DNA of 64,000 nucleotides, from contig JAPOZO010000063.1 of NCBI GenBank assembly GCA_026706025.1, positions 336,898 to 400,897 on the forward strand, read 5' to 3'. Positions 1-6,431 of the stretch are shown here, piece by piece. Position 1 is the first letter of the stretch. Each line of letters starts with the position of its first letter. The stretch comes from Candidatus Poribacteria bacterium. Lineage in GTDB: Bacteria; Poribacteria; WGA-4E; WGA-3G. A program made the position numbers and the translations under genes. Under the pieces are notes generated by a model. The model saw only the letters and a list, made by a program, of their open reading frames with translations. It ran no database searches and was not told where the DNA came from.

Positions 1-1
1 T

Positions 2-1060
2 GATAGGCTGGCGGGCACAACATTCTTCTCTGCAACAGCGGAAGGTGGGGGTGACCCGCTCCTCTGGCAGCATCTCTTCTGGTTCTTTGGGCACCCAGAG
101 GTCTATATCCTCATATTACCCGGCATGGGAATCGCTTCCGAACTGATTCCTGTCTTTTCACGGAAACCGGTCTTCGGATATCGGTCCATGGTCTACGCAA
201 TGATCGCCATCGCGTTTTTAGGTTGGATTGTCTGGGGGCACCACATGTTCCAAAGCGGTATGCGCTCCGAAATGGGTAACTTCTTCATGACAACAACCAT
301 GCTCATTGCGGTGCCTTCTGCCATTAAAACATTTAACTGGCTGGGGACAATGTTCCGCGGTTCAATCCGATTTACGACCCCGATGCTTCACGGTATCGCC
401 TTCGTTTCAATGTTTGTCATTGGTGGACTTAGCGGTATCTACATGGCAAATACGCCAGTCGATATCTTCATCCACGATACTTACTACATTGTGGCGCATA
501 TTCACTATGTTGTGTTCGGCGGAAGTCTGTTCGCTATCTTTGGTGGCATCATCTTTTGGTTCCCAAAGATGTATGGCCGCTATATGAACGATGCACTCTC
601 CAAAATTCACTTTTGGTTGACGTTTATCGCATTCAACTGCACATTCTTCCCGATGCATATTCTCGGTGTCGGCGGACACATGCGACGCATCTCCAACCCG
701 CAGCAGTATGAATTCTTGATGGAACCAACAACGATTAAGTTTTTAATGTGGCAGTTTGAATTCCAAGGATTTATAGGTATGAACATCTTTATCACAATGA
801 GTGCCTTTACCCTTGGGTTCGCACAACTGATACTCGTCTTTAACTACTTCTGGAGCATGTACAAAGGTAAAGTCGCTGAACAGAATCCGTGGCAGGTCAA
901 TACACTGGAGTGGGAAGCACCGACACCTGTGCCACACGGCAACTTCGGTCAAATTCCAACTGTCTATCGGGGACCTTATGAATATAGTGTCCCCGGTGAA
1001 GAATCTGATTGGATTCCGCAGGCACAACCTGAACATGAACCCGCTACAAGCGGAGACTGA
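2..1060 (+). CDS. ctaD: Cytochrome c oxidase subunit I, C-terminal part (5' end outside window)
   Basis: The reading frame is open from base 2, so the gene begins upstream of the window. The visible part starts in the conserved GGGDPLLWQHLFWFFGHPEVY region, whose His and Tyr form the CuB site and His-Tyr crosslink. Next come the HHMF pair (CuB histidines) and HDTYYIVAHIHYV, which carries the heme a3 and heme a ligands. Several hydrophobic helices follow, then a hydrophilic tail rich in Pro and Glu. This is the catalytic subunit of an aa3-type terminal oxidase in the cytoplasmic membrane. Heme A synthase, heme O synthase, subunits III and IV and a Sco chaperone follow on the same strand, so this is the middle of a respiratory oxidase operon. 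Subunit II is presumably upstream, outside the window. Confidence 0.97.
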   Translation, partial: DRLAGTTFFSATAEGGGDPLLWQHLFWFFGHPEVYILILPGMGIASELIPVFSRKPVFGYRSMVYAMIAIAFLGWIVWGHHMFQSGMRSEMGNFFMTTTMLIAVPSAIKTFNWLGTMFRGSIRFTTPMLHGIAFVSMFVIGGLSGIYMANTPVDIFIHDTYYIVAHIHYVVFGGSLFAIFGGIIFWFPKMYGRYMNDALSKIHFWLTFIAFNCTFFPMHILGVGGHMRRISNPQQYEFLMEPTTIKFLMWQFEFQGFIGMNIFITMSAFTLGFAQLILVFNYFWSMYKGKVAEQNPWQVNTLEWEAPTPVPHGNFGQIPTVYRGPYEYSVPGEESDWIPQAQPEHEPATSGD

Positions 1061-1068
1061 GCAGTTGT

Positions 1069-1091
1069 AGGCACGGTTTTCAACCGTGCCT
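1069..1091. repeat. Short palindrome after ctaD
   Basis: AGGCACGGTT and AACCGTGCCT form a perfect 10-bp stem with a 3-base loop in the ctaD-ctaA gap. A related sequence (GTAGGCACGCTCCGTGTGCC) follows the aldose epimerase gene near 28241. It is probably a dispersed REP-like palindrome; it has no T-run, so a terminator role is doubtful. Confidence 0.55.
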
Positions 1092-1114
1092 CTGTAAAAT
1101 TCTGAAAACGCAGC

Positions 1115-2062
1115 ATGGAAAATCACGCTAATTACAGTCCATGGCTACACAGAATGGCACGCCTCACCGCAGGCGCGACATTCTTGTTGATTGTCATTGG
1201 AGGGATTGTCACAAGCACAGATTCTGGATTGGCTGTCCCTGATTGGCCAACAACTTTCGGATACAATATGTTCCTCTATCCCTTATCCGAAATGGTAGGG
1301 GGCATTCTGTATGAGCATAGCCATCGACTCATGGGTTCCCTCGTTGGAATCTTGACAATCGGTCTCTTATTCTTGATATTGGCGAGAGATTCCCGAAAAT
1401 GGCTGAAATGGCTTGGACTCGCCGCACTTATCGCTGTTATTGTACAGGGCGTGCTCGGTGGGCTTCGCGTTACACAGATCAATCGCAACTTCGCCATAGT
1501 GCATGCATGTCTCGCACAAGCATTTTTCGCACTGCTCTGTGGCATCGCTTGGTTCACCTCGCGTGAGTGGTGGAAAAATAAAACTGAAACCCCGGTTCGT
1601 AGGGGCGAGGTCGCCTCGCCCAGACTGCGAAGGCTCAGTCTGATTACGACATGCCTCATTTATATGCAGCTCATCTTTGGGGCGATTTTGCGACATACCG
1701 GCAGCAGACTTGACGCGCATCTCCTCTTTGCTTTCTTGGTGGCACTACATATCTTTTTGCTGGCAAGACGTTTGTTAGCAGTGGATAGTGAATCAGACGG
1801 AATTGGACAATCAACGCCATTATTATTACTTGGACTGCTTGTCGTCCAGTTAATGCTCGGCACCGGAGCATTTTTCGCGAAACTAACCGCATTCGGGGAA
1901 ACATTCGCAGCAGCACTTACAGTCACAATTACCACTGCACACGTCGCAGTCGGCGCACTCATGTTGGTGAGCAGTTTTGTGCTTACCCTGAAGATTTACC
2001 GGTTCACTGACGCATCGGTAACTCTTGAAACAGCAGCGAGCGGTACACTGGTTACAGAGTAA
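1115..2062 (+). CDS. ctaA: Heme A synthase (COX15/CtaA family)
   Basis: The 315-residue integral membrane protein converts heme O to heme A for the oxidase encoded around it. The N-terminal IVIGGIVTSTDSGLAVPDWP segment is typical of CtaA/COX15. Conserved histidines lie in EHSHRLMG, IVHACLAQ, LRHTGS and TTAHVAVG, consistent with the two-four-helix-bundle fold with His ligands. About eight hydrophobic segments are visible. Oddly, the loop between the two halves (about residues 160-173, PVRRGEVASPRLRR) is encoded by a GC-rich palindrome (1603-1621) that looks like an inserted intergenic repeat; the frame is kept and the loop lengthened. It lies between ctaD and ctaB, as expected for an oxidase assembly operon. 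Confidence 0.92.
   Translation: MENHANYSPWLHRMARLTAGATFLLIVIGGIVTSTDSGLAVPDWPTTFGYNMFLYPLSEMVGGILYEHSHRLMGSLVGILTIGLLFLILARDSRKWLKWLGLAALIAVIVQGVLGGLRVTQINRNFAIVHACLAQAFFALLCGIAWFTSREWWKNKTETPVRRGEVASPRLRRLSLITTCLIYMQLIFGAILRHTGSRLDAHLLFAFLVALHIFLLARRLLAVDSESDGIGQSTPLLLLGLLVVQLMLGTGAFFAKLTAFGETFAAALTVTITTAHVAVGALMLVSSFVLTLKIYRFTDASVTLETAASGTLVTE
1603..1621. repeat. REP-like palindrome inside ctaA
   Basis: GGGCGAGG and CCTCGCCC form an 8-bp stem around TCG. It encodes part of the Arg-rich inter-domain loop of CtaA. The composition differs from the surrounding coding sequence and resembles an intergenic palindrome. Confidence 0.5.
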
Positions 2063-2072
2063 AATAAACATT

Positions 2073-2999
2073 ATGCCTTCAACAACGGTAACGTTACCAG
2101 ACAACACAGATACGGCAAATCCACCAGCGAAACACACGGTTTTTGCGCGACGCGCCGCTGACTATATTGAGTTCATCAAACCGAGGTTGGTGATGATGAT
2201 CCTCGTTACGACCGCTGCTGGTTTCTATCTCGGTGCGCAGCAGACCGTAGATTGGCTGCGCTGCTTGCATACACTTATCGGGGCAGGATTGACAGCGGCG
2301 GGTGTATTAGGACTCAACCAATACCTTGAACGCGATGTAGATGCACAGATGAAACGGACGCAGGAGAGACCGCTCCCTGATGGTAGGATGAACCCGTTGG
2401 AGGCACTAATCGTTGGTGTTGTTCTCACAGGTAGCGGAATGCTTTACCTGACGTTCATTGTTAATACTTTGAGTGGATTCGTCATTTCGCTGATAGTCGT
2501 GAGTTACCTGTTTCTCTATACGCCGCTGAAGCGGAAGACTTCGCTGTGTACGCTGATCGGGGCAGTGCCGGGCGCGCTCCCGCCTGTCGTCGGATGGGTC
2601 GCAGCGCGAGGGACGCTAACAGGCGAGGCATGGGTGCTGTTTGCGATACTCTTTTTATGGCAGCTGCCGCATTCTCTTGCAATCGCCTACATCTATCGCG
2701 AAGACTACGCAAAAGCCGGATTCCGCCTATTACCGGTCATTCATCCCGATGGCGCAAGCACGTGCCGTCAAATTGTGATTAATTGCGTCGCACTCCTCGG
2801 AATAGGTTTGTTGCCTGCCTTGTACAACGTCGCAGGGAGTGTCTACTTTTTCACAGCACTGTTGACAGGTGGGACGTTTCTGGTATTCGGTATCTATTTA
2901 CAACGTACACGCTCCGTAAAAGCCGCACGCTACCTGTTATATGCATCGTTGCTTTATCTGCCAGTGGTATTTATCACAATGGCGTTGGATAAAATTTAG
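2073..2999 (+). CDS. ctaB: Protoheme IX farnesyltransferase (heme O synthase)
   Basis: This 308-residue UbiA-superfamily membrane prenyltransferase transfers a farnesyl group to protoheme, giving the heme O that CtaA then oxidises. The first Asp-rich motif is clear in LNQYLERDVDAQMKRTQERP (N-x3-D-x3-D type), and KPRLVMMILVTTAAGF at the first helix is typical of CtaB. The second motif region is YIYREDYAKAGFRLLPV. The ATG at 2073 (MPSTTVTLP) is preferred over an upstream in-frame start inside ctaA because it avoids the overlap, though no strong ribosome site is visible. It begins 10 bases after ctaA stops, consistent with co-transcription. Confidence 0.93.
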   Translation: MPSTTVTLPDNTDTANPPAKHTVFARRAADYIEFIKPRLVMMILVTTAAGFYLGAQQTVDWLRCLHTLIGAGLTAAGVLGLNQYLERDVDAQMKRTQERPLPDGRMNPLEALIVGVVLTGSGMLYLTFIVNTLSGFVISLIVVSYLFLYTPLKRKTSLCTLIGAVPGALPPVVGWVAARGTLTGEAWVLFAILFLWQLPHSLAIAYIYREDYAKAGFRLLPVIHPDGASTCRQIVINCVALLGIGLLPALYNVAGSVYFFTALLTGGTFLVFGIYLQRTRSVKAARYLLYASLLYLPVVFITMALDKI

Positions 3000-3016
3000 A
3001 TTAACGAGGAAGCAAA

Positions 3017-3412
3017 ATGAACGCGCCAGAGCATCGCAAGCGAAATCGCCGCCTCGGACTTATCTTGGCCCTGTTGTTTGTAGGATTATTTGCTATTGTG
3101 ACAGCAGCGATAATTACAGGCAGCAAAGCACCGCAATCTGTTGAAAGTGTTGTAAGTAGTCTTGTTGTTCCGGTTCTGGGCATTATCGGGTTGCTATTGA
3201 TTATCGCAGCGATAGGGGAAATTGTTCAAAAGCGTCGCCTTACTATTATTTTATCTCTACTTGTGACAGTTCTTTTTGTCATAGGAGCAATAGCAGGGGG
3301 TGTTACTGCAACGATTTTAGGTGTTGCCGTTCGCATTATCGTCCTGCTACTGATTATTGCGGCGGTAGTTGAGATTGTTCTGCGAATTCTAAAAAATAGG
3401 GTGCGCGAATGA
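3017..3412 (+). CDS. Small four-helix membrane protein, unknown function
   Basis: This 131-residue protein has a basic N-terminus (EHRKRNRRLG) followed by about four very hydrophobic segments rich in Ile, Leu and Val. I do not recognise the family. An AACGAGGAAG ribosome site lies just before the ATG. Its stop overlaps the start of the following subunit III gene by 4 bases (ATGA), so the two are probably translationally coupled. An accessory or assembly role for the oxidase is possible from position alone. Confidence 0.75.
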   Translation: MNAPEHRKRNRRLGLILALLFVGLFAIVTAAIITGSKAPQSVESVVSSLVVPVLGIIGLLLIIAAIGEIVQKRRLTIILSLLVTVLFVIGAIAGGVTATILGVAVRIIVLLLIIAAVVEIVLRILKNRVRE

Positions 3413-4002
3413 TGACACATAATAACTCTGAAGTCCAGGAACGACAACCTTTGAGTAACGCACGATTGGGCATATTGGTCCTACTCGGTGCGGAGACAAT
3501 GCTGTTTTCGGGACTCATCGGTACGTTCCTCGTCTTTCGGGTCGGGAATGTCACATGGCCCCCGCCATCGCATATCGGGATTGAGTTGCCACGTGTCGTA
3601 ACCGGCATTAATACCGCCCTGCTTCTGCTCAGTGGTTACACAATGTTTCAAGCGTGGCGCGCGATCCAGAAAGACAGCGTAAAGCAGCTCCGTAATTGGC
3701 TTTTAATCACAGGGATGCTTGGGCTGCTTTTCCTCGGTGTACAGGGGAGCGAGTGGGTACAACTCATTCGCAACGGGCTTACACTCCAGTCTGGTGTGTA
3801 TGGCGGCATCTTCTATGTGCTTATCGGGTGCCACGCTGTTCACGTCCTGAGTGCTGTTATCTGGGTGTTCATAGTTTTTGGCATGGCGATGGCAGGACGG
3901 TTCTCTGCAGACCGTTACACGGGCGTTGATACTTGTGCGATCTACTGGATTTTTGTCGTCGCGCTCTGGCCAATTCTCTACGTTTTGGTGTATCTCTCGT
4001 AA
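3409..4002 (+). CDS. Heme-copper oxidase subunit III (first copy)
   Basis: This 197-residue five-helix membrane protein belongs to the cytochrome c oxidase subunit III family. Typical features are LGAETMLFSGLIGTFLVFR near the N-terminus, GSEWVQLI, FYVLIGCHAVHVLSAVIWV and the final IYWIFVVALWPILYVLVYL. It is the shorter, more divergent of two subunit III proteins in this operon (the other is at 4384). Two consecutive ATG codons occur at 3409 and 3412 and overlap the previous gene's stop. The protein sits beside subunit I in the membrane and supports proton uptake and enzyme stability. Confidence 0.88.
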   Translation: MMTHNNSEVQERQPLSNARLGILVLLGAETMLFSGLIGTFLVFRVGNVTWPPPSHIGIELPRVVTGINTALLLLSGYTMFQAWRAIQKDSVKQLRNWLLITGMLGLLFLGVQGSEWVQLIRNGLTLQSGVYGGIFYVLIGCHAVHVLSAVIWVFIVFGMAMAGRFSADRYTGVDTCAIYWIFVVALWPILYVLVYLS

Positions 4003-4024
4003 GATCGCGAAAGGAATTATTGGA

Positions 4025-4327
4025 ATGCATAGAATATTTTGGCGCAGCTTGCAAGCCAAAACTTGCTATACAACAGTCTTAGGGGCTTCCGTCTTGATAC
4101 TTGTCATGCTTATTGCCCCGATGTCTCTTGAAGCATGCCCCGGGTGTAAAACACTTGATGATCCGATCGGTAAAGGTTTTAATTGGAGTATCCTTTTTAT
4201 GATAGCGATGCCCTTTACTATTTTTGGGATCATCGGCGGCACGATTTTTTTACAATGGAACGGTTATCGGTTATCTGTTATCGGTAGTCGGTTAAAGGAG
4301 CGTCTGCTACGCATCAGAAATTCTTAA
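4025..4327 (+). CDS. Small membrane protein with CPGCK motif, repeat-derived C-terminus
   Basis: The 100-residue product has two hydrophobic segments (about residues 17-35 and 52-75) separated by EACPGCKTLDDPIGKGFNW, whose CxxC could bind a metal or be redox active. I do not know the family. Its position between two subunit III genes hints at a role in oxidase biogenesis (inference). From about residue 78 the protein is encoded by the dispersed heptad repeat (TTATCGG-type units), giving GYRLSVIGSRLKERLLRIRNS, so the native C-terminus was probably replaced. The ATG at 4025 follows AAAGGAATTATTGGA. Confidence 0.65.
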   Translation: MHRIFWRSLQAKTCYTTVLGASVLILVMLIAPMSLEACPGCKTLDDPIGKGFNWSILFMIAMPFTIFGIIGGTIFLQWNGYRLSVIGSRLKERLLRIRNS

Positions 4328-4375
4328 CTGACGACTGACAACTGATAACTGACAACTGATAATAAATAAAGGAGT
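4260..4375. repeat. Heptad repeat element (STRR family)
   Basis: The left arm has TTATCGG/TTATCTG/TAGTCGG heptads inside the 3' end of the preceding gene. The right arm has five successive 7-base units of the ACTGACA/ACTGATA type, ending just before the ribosome site of the next subunit III gene. The arms are reverse complementary. Confidence 0.75.
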
Positions 4376-4383
4376 TTAATGTA

Positions 4384-5034
4384 GTGGAACACGCTACCAC
4401 TTTAGACCACACTGAAGACGTATACGAACCTTCACTTACGCCGGACAGCCTCGGCAAGCTCGGTATGTGGATTTTCCTCGTCGGGGATACCATGTCCTTT
4501 GGCGCGTTGCTTGCAGCGTACGCGGCGCTCCGGGCGGGTGCAGGCGTAGTCGGTTGGGTACCACCAGATGAAATCCTCGGTATTAACCTAACCGCAGCCA
4601 TGACATTTCTGCTGATATGCAGTAGTGTCACGATGGTGAAAGCACTGGAGTCGATTCAGAATGGCAATGTTTCACGCATGTGTCTGTTCCTTGGACTGAC
4701 AATTGCGGGTGGAATTATCTTCCTTGGACTACAGGCTTATGAATGGACACATTTGATTAAACACGGCTTGACTCTGACAGGTATCCCTGAGCACGGGTTA
4801 AAGAGTGCGACTATCAGTGGGTCAACGCTTTTTGGTCCCACTTTCTACGCCATCACAGGTTTCCACGGGATGCACGTGACTGGTGGTGTCATTTATCTCA
4901 TCGTCATCTTGATACACGGTTTGCGTGGCAGATATACCGCTGAGTTTAACCATGAAGTGGAAATTGTTGGACTCTATTGGCACTTCGTTGACCTTATCTG
5001 GATTATGGTCTTTACCTTCATTTATCTACTATAG
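4384..5034 (+). CDS. ctaE: Cytochrome c oxidase subunit III (canonical copy)
   Basis: The 216-residue protein is a clear subunit III. It has KLGMWIFLVGDTMSFGALLAAY at the first helix, LGLQAYEWTHLI, FYAITGFHGMHVTGGVIYL and the C-terminal EIVGLYWHFVDLIWIMVF signature. The start is GTG at 4384, with AAAGGAGTTTA upstream. It is more typical than the copy at 3409, so one enzyme may use a split or duplicated subunit III, or the two may serve different oxidases. Subunit IV follows after 11 bases. Confidence 0.95.
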   Translation: MEHATTLDHTEDVYEPSLTPDSLGKLGMWIFLVGDTMSFGALLAAYAALRAGAGVVGWVPPDEILGINLTAAMTFLLICSSVTMVKALESIQNGNVSRMCLFLGLTIAGGIIFLGLQAYEWTHLIKHGLTLTGIPEHGLKSATISGSTLFGPTFYAITGFHGMHVTGGVIYLIVILIHGLRGRYTAEFNHEVEIVGLYWHFVDLIWIMVFTFIYLL

Positions 5035-5045
5035 GAGTAATAAGA

Positions 5046-5384
5046 ATGGCACAGGATGGACACACAGAACACCCGAAATACATGAATATCTTCTGGTGGC
5101 TTTTGGGGCTGACAGTCGCTGAGGTTTTGGTCGTGATTCCCGATCTCCCTATAGCAATCAAAGCCATCTTGCTTATCGGAATGGCATGTTCCAAGGCTGC
5201 CCTTGTCGCTATCTATTTCATGCATCTGAAGTTTGAAAGGAAAACATTAGCAGCTATCGTGATAACGCCCTTCCTTATCTGCGTTTTTCTCGTCGTCATG
5301 CTGATGCCTGATCTCACATTAGATACACGACTCGATGGCATAGAGAAACCGGCAGCAGAAGTTGTGGATACGTCGGCTCACTAA
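5046..5384 (+). CDS. Cytochrome c oxidase subunit IV family protein
   Basis: This 112-residue protein has three hydrophobic segments and the typical bacterial subunit IV sequence LLIGMACSKAALVAIYFMHLKFE in the middle helix. It starts with a short His-containing tail (HTEHPKYMNIFWWLLGLT). A GGAGTAATAAG site precedes the ATG. It is a small accessory subunit of the aa3/caa3-type oxidase. The order I-III-IV-Sco matches oxidase operons of many Gram-negative bacteria. Confidence 0.9.
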   Translation: MAQDGHTEHPKYMNIFWWLLGLTVAEVLVVIPDLPIAIKAILLIGMACSKAALVAIYFMHLKFERKTLAAIVITPFLICVFLVVMLMPDLTLDTRLDGIEKPAAEVVDTSAH

Positions 5385-5404
5385 CTACCCACTGGGTTTG
5401 GAAT

Positions 5405-6040
5405 ATGGAAGCACAAGTCGATAATGCCACTAAAACGAAGCGAAAATTTGACAAAAGCACCCTCATCTGGGTCATGCTGGGTGTTATCATTATCGCTATC
5501 GCCGGGATTAACTTATGGTCGGTATTTGGCACCAAACCGGAAGTATTAACTGAAACTGCTTCTATCAGCGTGCCAGACTTTAGCCTGACGAACCAACAGG
5601 GAGAGCCATTAGGGTTATCCGACATGGCAGGCAAAATTTGGGTCGCGGATTTCATCTTCACCAACTGCCCAACGATTTGTCCAGCGATGACACAGGAGAT
5701 GGCACGCTTGCAATCCGAATTTGTTGCAGACCCCGTTTATTTCGTCTCGTTCTCTGTCGATCCAGAGCGGGATACGGCAGAAGTTCTCACGCGCTACGCA
5801 AAGGCTTATGGCGCAGACGATAGGCGTTGGCACTTTCTCACCGGCGACAAGGCACATATTTATCAGTTAGCCGAACATGGGTTCAGTTTGGCGGCGGGGC
5901 ACAAGGGTAGCGAAATACTCCATAGCCCGCGGTTCGTTCTCGTCAAAGCGGATGGGAACATCCACGACTACTACGACAGTCGAAGTAAACCCGCGATGCT
6001 GCGTTTACGCCGAGATGTCAAAACGCTCCTCAAAAAATGA
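5405..6040 (+). CDS. SCO1/SenC-type copper chaperone
   Basis: The 211-residue protein has an N-terminal membrane anchor (about residues 20-40) and a periplasmic thioredoxin-like domain. FIFTNCPTICPAMTQEM contains the copper-binding CxxxC (Cys88 and Cys92), and His173 in ILHSPRFVLV is the third ligand of the family. SVDPERDT is also characteristic. Sco proteins deliver copper to the CuA site of subunit II or reduce its cysteines. The gene overlaps the next small gene by 4 bases. Confidence 0.93.
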   Translation: MEAQVDNATKTKRKFDKSTLIWVMLGVIIIAIAGINLWSVFGTKPEVLTETASISVPDFSLTNQQGEPLGLSDMAGKIWVADFIFTNCPTICPAMTQEMARLQSEFVADPVYFVSFSVDPERDTAEVLTRYAKAYGADDRRWHFLTGDKAHIYQLAEHGFSLAAGHKGSEILHSPRFVLVKADGNIHDYYDSRSKPAMLRLRRDVKTLLKK

Positions 6041-6303
6041 GAGACTTTGATCTGAATCTCTTAATCTCTCTTGCGGCTTTTGTAATTCACTTCACTTTCG
6101 GATTTTTCCGTGGACGCTTTAAAAGATTCAGCCGCCCGTGGAGCAGATGTCTCTACATTCCGATTACAATGAACATCGTTGTTCGACACTTTATCCTCAA
6201 TTGGAAGTGGCAGACTGCGATGGTTTACTTATGGCCAGCAACACTGATTGCGCATATACTTGGCGGTTTTCTGGGAGCGCGTTACAGAAACCGTAGCCGG
6301 TAA
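6037..6303 (+). CDS. Small membrane protein, unknown function
   Basis: This 88-residue protein starts at the ATGA overlap with the Sco gene, which supports translational coupling. It has a short hydrophobic N-terminal segment, a basic stretch (RGRFKRFSRPWSR) and one or two further hydrophobic helices (MVYLWPATLIAHILGGFLGA), ending in a basic tail. I do not recognise the family; context suggests an accessory role in oxidase assembly. It is the last gene before a hairpin. Confidence 0.65.
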   Translation: MRDFDLNLLISLAAFVIHFTFGFFRGRFKRFSRPWSRCLYIPITMNIVVRHFILNWKWQTAMVYLWPATLIAHILGGFLGARYRNRSR

Positions 6304-6305
6304 TG

Positions 6306-6331
6306 AAATTATGCCTTAAATGGCATAATTT
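6306..6331. terminator. Hairpin at the end of the oxidase operon
   Basis: AAATTATGCC and GGCATAATTT form a perfect 10-bp stem with a 6-base loop, followed by TTGCTTCGCAGTGAGAA. The same downstream module, after a different palindrome, recurs at 57992-58050, so this is also a repeat family. A terminator role is plausible but there is no long T-run. Confidence 0.45.
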
Positions 6332-6357
6332 TGCTTCGCAGTGAGAATGCTTTACAT

Positions 6358-6431
6358 TTGGAGGGCGACTCTTAGGGAAGACGCGTGAAATACGAAACCT
6401 ACGTTGTTCTCCCGCAAGGAAAGTTAAAAAG
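6358..6431 (+). promoter_or_regulatory. Shared 5' leader, copy 1
   Basis: The leader has GGAGGGCG near its 5' end and CGCAAGGAAAGTTAAAA just before the ATG. The gene at 11151 has the same arrangement (GGAGGGCGGTTC and CGCGAGGAAAGTTAAAA). Both genes encode PCP_red-domain proteins. The inner segments can pair (CGAC with GTTG; GGG with CCC), suggesting a structured leader that presents the ribosome site. Confidence 0.35.
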
